10,015 nt of DNA, taken from contig JBCCMP010000165.1 in assembly GCA_039026295.1 (NCBI GenBank), positions 1 through 10,015 of the forward strand, read 5' to 3'. A program made the position numbers and the translations under genes. Origin of the DNA: Thermohalobaculum sp039026295. Lineage in GTDB: Bacteria; Pseudomonadota; Alphaproteobacteria; Rhodobacterales; Rhodobacteraceae. A model generated the notes under the pieces. The model ran no database searches. It saw only the letters and a program-made list of their open reading frames with translations, and was not told the DNA's origin. Of the stretch, positions 6,570-10,015 are shown piece after piece. Positions within the stretch are counted from its first letter, which is position 1, and every line of letters starts with the position of its first letter.

Positions 6570-6587
6570 AGCAAACGGAGAAATCAG

Positions 6588-7013
6588 ATGCGTCACGCAA
6601 GGGGCTATCGTCGCCTGAACCGCACCCACGAGCACCGTAAGGCGATGTTCGCGAATATGGCTTGTTCTTTGATCGAGCATGAGCAGATCAAGACGACACT
6701 GCCGAAGGCAAAAGAACTGAGACGTATCGCCGACAAGCTGATCACGCTCGCAAAGCGTGGCGATCTGCATTCTCGGCGGTTGGTTGCTTCTCAGATCAAG
6801 CAGGATCCTGCGGTAAAAAAGCTCTTCGACACGCTGGGCGAGCGCTACAAAGACCGTGCGGGTGGATACACTCGCGTGCTGAAGGCCGGTTTCAGGTACG
6901 GCGACATGGCTCCGATGGCGATCATCGAACTGGTAGACCGTGACCCTGAAGCGAAAGGTGCGGCGGATCGAGCACGTCTCGAGGCCGAGGAAGCAACTGA
7001 CCTCGAAGAGTGA
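6588..7013 (+). CDS. rplQ: 50S ribosomal protein L17
   Basis: This 141-residue protein sits near the peptide exit tunnel of the large subunit. It begins with the signature MRHARGYRRLNRTHEHRKAM and continues with the conserved LIEHEQIKTTLPKAKELR and GERYKDRAGGYTRVLKAGFRYGDMAPMAIIEL. The acidic, helical tail after about residue 120 (EAKGAADRARLEAEEATDLEE region) is the variable alphaproteobacterial extension. The ATG follows CGGAG at 7-nt spacing. Being the last gene before a strong hairpin, it closes the alpha operon. Confidence 0.98.
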   Translation: MRHARGYRRLNRTHEHRKAMFANMACSLIEHEQIKTTLPKAKELRRIADKLITLAKRGDLHSRRLVASQIKQDPAVKKLFDTLGERYKDRAGGYTRVLKAGFRYGDMAPMAIIELVDRDPEAKGAADRARLEAEEATDLEE

Positions 7014-7019
7014 ACTGCT

Positions 7020-7042
7020 CGGCGCCGCTAATCGCGGCGCTG
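7020..7042 (+). terminator. Probable transcription terminator of the alpha operon
   Basis: Bases 7020-7028 and 7034-7042 form nine pairs, including one G-T, around the loop TAATC: a very GC-rich stem seven bases after the rplQ stop. The downstream sequence GCCCTTGTCAT has only a poor T-tract, so termination may be partial or aided by Rho. It is the best end point for the ribosomal transcription unit. The remaining gap to 7128 shows no convincing promoter, so the protease gene may partly rely on readthrough. Confidence 0.6.
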
Positions 7043-7128
7043 GCCCTTGTCATCAGATCAATACTCGGACAGCCTGTGCCAGATGCCATAAGATGGTGTC
7101 GGGCCTAACTGGCTGAAAGGTGTTGCGG

Positions 7129-8574
7129 ATGCCCAGAACTCTGATCCCGCTCGTCGGTGTCGTCCTCGCGGCCTGCGCGATGGCCGCGCCGCAGATCCCT
7201 GAAGACGCGTCCGTGCCCGTGATTTCCGTGCAGCAAACACGGGTTGTCCCGCAAACCCGCACTGAAATCACGCTGAGCTTTGCCCCCGTCGTGAAGCAGG
7301 CAGCGCCTGCTGTCGTCAACATCTATACGAAGAAAGTCGTGGAACGGCGAGTCAGTCCGTTCAGGGGCGATCCGTTCTTTGAACGTTTCTTCAGCGACAT
7401 GTTCCCGCGCGGCGGCCGGCAGCAACGGCGCATAGAAAACTCCCTTGGATCCGGGGTGATCCTCGATGAGAGCGGCATCGTCGTATCCAATCACCACGTG
7501 GTTGCGGGTGCTGACGAAATCACGGTCATTCTGCAGGACAGGCGCGAATTTCAGGGCAAGGTGATCTTCGCCGACGAAGAATCCGATCTCGCCGTAGTGC
7601 AGCTGTCGGGGGCAAGCGATCTGCCGACCCTGACACTCCGCGACTCAGACACGCTGGAAGTGGGTGATCTGGTTTTGGCGATCGGGAATCCCTTTGGCGT
7701 TGGGCAGACAGTTACAAGCGGCATCGTCTCGGGCGTTGCGCGCAGCGGCGGAACTCGAAATCAGGGAACCGGCGTTTTCATTCAGACTGATGCCGCCATC
7801 AATCCGGGAAATTCTGGCGGTGCCTTGGTCGATATGGAAGGTCGCCTCGTGGGCGTAAACACGGCGATCCTCAGCCGCTCCGGTGGGTCGAATGGAATTG
7901 GCTTTGCCGTACCGGCCAACCTTGTGGGACGCGTTGTTAATTCCGCCCGATCCGGGGCTACCGAACTGGTCCGCCCGTGGCTTGGTCTTGCTGGCCAGTC
8001 TGTCAGCGGCGAACTCGCCTCGGCCATGGGCCTGTCGACACCCCGCGGCGTGCTTATAGACGAGTTACATTCGACAAGCCCGCTGCGCGCAGCTGGCTTG
8101 AAGCGTGGCGACATTATTACCGATTTGGTCGGAACCGAAATAAATACCCTGCAGGAACTGGAGTTTCGCGCGGCTACCAGCCAATTGGGCGCGTCAGTCG
8201 GGATCGGGTATTTGCGAGACGGTCAGCCCCTTTCTGCAACGTTTCGCCTCGCTGCGGCACCAGAGCAGCCACCGCGCGACCAAAGATCGATGGGGCGAGG
8301 CGATCCATTGCCAGGTCTGACCTTCGTGACGGTCAACCCAGCGGTAATTGATGAATTCAGTCTGTCGATGTCCAGTCGCGGCGTCGTCGTGCTGCAGAGC
8401 TCAGGACCCGCGCGCCGCATTGGCCTGCGCCAGGGCGATTTCATCCGGCGCGTCAACGAGGCTGAAACGTCAACCAGCGGGGACCTCGCGGATCGACTGT
8501 CGGCAGCGCGCGGCCAGGTCACACTTTTTGTCGAGCGGAACGGGCGAACTGGCGAGATCCGGTACACCCGATAA
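7129..8574 (+). CDS. Do-family (DegP/HtrA-like) periplasmic serine protease
   Basis: This 481-residue protein is an S1C-family protease that degrades or holds misfolded envelope proteins. After an N-terminal export signal (LIPLVGVVLAACAMA) comes the trypsin-like domain with the complete triad: His123 in SNHHVV, Asp153 in ESDLAVV and Ser229 in GNSGGAL. The first PDZ domain (about 283-375) starts with the ligand loop WLGL; a second, more divergent PDZ spans about 397-478. The signal contains LAAC, which fits a lipobox with Cys16, so a lipid anchor is possible. ATG 7129 is chosen because AAGG (7117-7120) is 8 nt upstream; an in-frame GTG at 7120 would sit on top of that site. rarA starts one base after the stop, so the two are cotranscribed. 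Which paralogue (DegP, DegQ or DegS-like) is undecided, though two PDZ domains argue against DegS. Confidence 0.93.
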   Translation: MPRTLIPLVGVVLAACAMAAPQIPEDASVPVISVQQTRVVPQTRTEITLSFAPVVKQAAPAVVNIYTKKVVERRVSPFRGDPFFERFFSDMFPRGGRQQRRIENSLGSGVILDESGIVVSNHHVVAGADEITVILQDRREFQGKVIFADEESDLAVVQLSGASDLPTLTLRDSDTLEVGDLVLAIGNPFGVGQTVTSGIVSGVARSGGTRNQGTGVFIQTDAAINPGNSGGALVDMEGRLVGVNTAILSRSGGSNGIGFAVPANLVGRVVNSARSGATELVRPWLGLAGQSVSGELASAMGLSTPRGVLIDELHSTSPLRAAGLKRGDIITDLVGTEINTLQELEFRAATSQLGASVGIGYLRDGQPLSATFRLAAAPEQPPRDQRSMGRGDPLPGLTFVTVNPAVIDEFSLSMSSRGVVVLQSSGPARRIGLRQGDFIRRVNEAETSTSGDLADRLSAARGQVTLFVERNGRTGEIRYTR

Positions 8575-8575
8575 G

Positions 8576-10015
8576 ATGATGGATCTCTTCGACGCAGCGA
8601 AATCAGACGACGCTGGCGGACCGCGCCCGCTCGCGGATCGCATGCGACCAAAATCAATCAACGAAGTCGTCGGGCAGGACCATATCGTCGGTCCAGGTGG
8701 ACCGCTTGGAGCGATGCTGGCAGCCGGTGAATTGAGCTCCCTGATCCTATGGGGCCCTCCCGGGGTCGGCAAAACAACGATCGCCAAACTGCTTGCCGAT
8801 GCGACTGACCTTGCTTTCGAGGAGATCAGCGCGATCTTCTCAGGCGTCGCGGATCTCAAGCGTGTATTTGAGGCAGCGAGGATGCGGCATGCTATGGGTC
8901 GCGGCACGCTGTTGTTTGTTGATGAAATTCACCGGTTCAATAAAGCGCAGCAGGATGGATTTCTTCCGCATATGGAACGCGGGGCCATCATCCTGGTTGG
9001 TGCGACGACGGAAAATCCATCCTTCGAGCTGAACGCAGCGTTGCTGAGCAGAGCACAGGTTGTTCAACTGAAACGGCTTGAAAGCGCTGATCTTTCGGCG
9101 ATCCTTGCGCGAACAGAGGCCGTCACCTCATCTCTAGCACTTACCCCGGACGGTCGAGATGCATTGATTGCCATGGCCGATGGTGACGGGCGAATGCTCT
9201 TGAACCTTGTCGAGCAAGCCCTGCTTCTGGGACCAGGTCCGCACGACGCTCAGACCTTGTCAGAGCGTCTGAACAGGAGATCACCCAACTATGACAAGTC
9301 TGGTGACGGACACTACAATCTGATTTCCGCCTTGCATAAATCTGTGCGTGGCTCTGATCCCGACGCTGCCCTTTATTGGCTGGCCCGCATGTTGGATGGT
9401 GGCGAGGATCCGCGGTTTCTGGCGCGACGCATCACTAGAATGGCGGTCGAGGACATTGGCCTGGCAGATCCTGTCGCCATGCAGCAATGCATCTCGGCCT
9501 GGCAAACCTACGAAAGGCTGGGCTCGCCCGAGGGCGAAAAGTACGAAGCGGAACGCAAGAAACTGCGTGCCGACATCGAGTCGTGCGAGGCGCGCGTGCG
9601 CGACCTCGAAAAGGCCGTGAGCGTCGAACACCAGCTCGACGCGGCCGAAGCCGAGCTCAACGCCAAGCAGTTCTTTGCAGCGAGCGCCAAGCTCGTCGGA
9701 CTGCGTTCGAGGCGACAACGCGAGCTGTGTGCAGCTGTCGAGGTTGGGCTCATCGAACGCGCCAGCGCTGCCGTCGAGTGCACCGCCGCGACGTGGAGCT
9801 TTCGAAAAACCCTGGACGAAGACCTGGCCGGAATAATCGAAGCGCTCGGCCGCATCGGGGCGAAGGACCGCTTCTTGGACGTGATTGCTGACGAGCTGCG
9901 GCCCTTTGTGAACGCCAGTTGCGACGCCTCGGACGCCGCGGCCTCGAGGCTCAGAAGGCTCGAGGTCGAGGGCTGGGAAGCCGCGTCGCGAGCAGCCGTC
10001 GCTTTTGTCGCCTTC
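8576..10015 (+). CDS. rarA: Replication-associated recombination protein RarA (MgsA), intact to residue 321, then an unrelated in-frame tail; open at window end
   Basis: RarA is a AAA+ ATPase of the clamp-loader/RuvB-like group that acts at stalled replication forks. Residues 1-321 are typical: LADRMRPKSINEVVGQDHIVG, Walker A GPPGVGKT (60-67), Walker B LLFVDEIHRFNKAQQD (Asp116, Glu117), sensor 1 GATTENPS (142-149), the arginine finger in LLSRAQV (Arg159), and the oligomerisation part YNLISALHKSVRGSDPDAAL and RMAVEDIGLADP, up to ERLGSPEGE. The family then normally continues with LALAQAVVYLA and a C-terminal tetramerisation region; here it reads KYEAERKKLRADIE and nothing RarA-like follows. The frame stays open to the edge (480 codons). 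Start is ATG 8576, or ATG 8579 directly behind it, with only a weak ribosome-binding site inside the preceding gene. Confidence 0.9.
   Translation, partial: MMDLFDAAKSDDAGGPRPLADRMRPKSINEVVGQDHIVGPGGPLGAMLAAGELSSLILWGPPGVGKTTIAKLLADATDLAFEEISAIFSGVADLKRVFEAARMRHAMGRGTLLFVDEIHRFNKAQQDGFLPHMERGAIILVGATTENPSFELNAALLSRAQVVQLKRLESADLSAILARTEAVTSSLALTPDGRDALIAMADGDGRMLLNLVEQALLLGPGPHDAQTLSERLNRRSPNYDKSGDGHYNLISALHKSVRGSDPDAALYWLARMLDGGEDPRFLARRITRMAVEDIGLADPVAMQQCISAWQTYERLGSPEGEKYEAERKKLRADIESCEARVRDLEKAVSVEHQLDAAEAELNAKQFFAASAKLVGLRSRRQRELCAAVEVGLIERASAAVECTAATWSFRKTLDEDLAGIIEALGRIGAKDRFLDVIADELRPFVNASCDASDAAASRLRRLEVEGWEAASRAAVAFVAF
9539..10015 (+). other. Foreign-looking segment fused in frame to rarA; possible ZW10-like coding fragment
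   Basis: From base 9539 the reading frame encodes 159 residues with no resemblance to the RarA C-terminus. The beginning is charged and coiled-coil-like (RKKLRADIESCEARVRDLEK). It is followed by LDAAEAELNAKQFFAASAKL, a Trp-Ser-Phe stretch, EALGRIGAKDRFLDVIADEL and RPFVNAS. This order loosely recalls the N-terminal half of eukaryotic ZW10 kinetochore/ER-tethering proteins. Two 60-base lines of the tail count 65% GC, against 57% in two sampled lines of rarA. The join may be an assembly chimera, possibly with algal DNA, or a real rearrangement. The identity is uncertain. Confidence 0.6.

Noticed and set aside
6542..6570. CCGACA-N17-TATAAA as a promoter inside the rpoA-rplQ gap
   Set aside because: The spacing is ideal, but the -35 box is poor, and the expected start near 6577 would fall in the rplQ ribosome-binding site and leave an almost leaderless message. 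The region also overlaps the MRPDKV frame. It is probably chance.
7093..7116. Seven-codon frame (MVSGLTG) upstream of the protease gene
   Set aside because: No ribosome-binding site precedes it and it has no coupling to the protease start; consistent with chance.
1..10015. CRISPR arrays, tRNA or rRNA genes, insertion sequences
   Set aside because: No regularly spaced repeats, cloverleaf-like segments, transposase-like frames or terminal inverted repeats were seen. Repetition is limited to short local repeats and hairpins.

Overview
The window is the 3' half of the main ribosomal-protein cluster of an alphaproteobacterium, most likely a marine Rhodobacterales (Roseobacter-like) bacterium. Evidence for this is the gene order rpsH-rplF-rplR-rpsE-rpmD-rplO-secY-adk-rpsM-rpsK-rpoA-rplQ, with adk directly after secY and no rpmJ; the 338-residue RpoA; the short Adk without a zinc LID; and a Do-family serine protease followed by rarA directly behind rplQ. 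This placement is inference from remembered protein signatures, not from a database search. All genes lie on the plus strand.

Region 1 (1-4460) is the spc operon: the end of S8, then L6, L18, S5, L30, L15, SecY and adenylate kinase. Spacing from S8 to L30 is 9-12 nt. Larger gaps precede L15 (85 nt) and SecY (56 nt). adk starts at TTG and overlaps the secY stop by four bases. Region 2 (4461-7128) is the alpha operon: S13, S11, RNA polymerase alpha and L17. It has its own likely sigma-70 promoter in the adk-rpsM gap and ends in a strong GC-rich hairpin after rplQ. The rpsK-rpoA and rpoA-rplQ gaps are not plain spacers. Each holds a stem-loop and a tiny open frame preceded by a ribosome-binding site. 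One encodes 27 residues and overlaps the rpoA start as ATGA; the other encodes 6 residues and has a perfect AAGGAGGT.

Region 3 (7129-10015) is a periplasmic DegP/HtrA-like protease with an intact catalytic triad, two PDZ domains and a possible lipobox, followed one base later by rarA. RarA reads normally for 321 residues, up to its conserved LGSPEGE motif. At about base 9539 the protein switches, in frame, to 159 residues that do not look like RarA. This tail is alpha-helical and cysteine-containing, is encoded by more GC-rich DNA, and stays open to the window edge. It distantly recalls eukaryotic ZW10-type kinetochore/tethering proteins. The simplest explanation is a chimeric join between a bacterial contig and other DNA, possibly from a eukaryote, although a true rearrangement cannot be excluded from the sequence alone.

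Functionally the window joins translation (ribosomal proteins), transcription (RpoA), protein export (SecY), nucleotide balance (Adk), envelope quality control (Do protease) and replication-fork repair (RarA). Apart from the leader micro-ORFs and the RarA junction it is ordinary core genome. No stretch above 300 bases lacks a gene.
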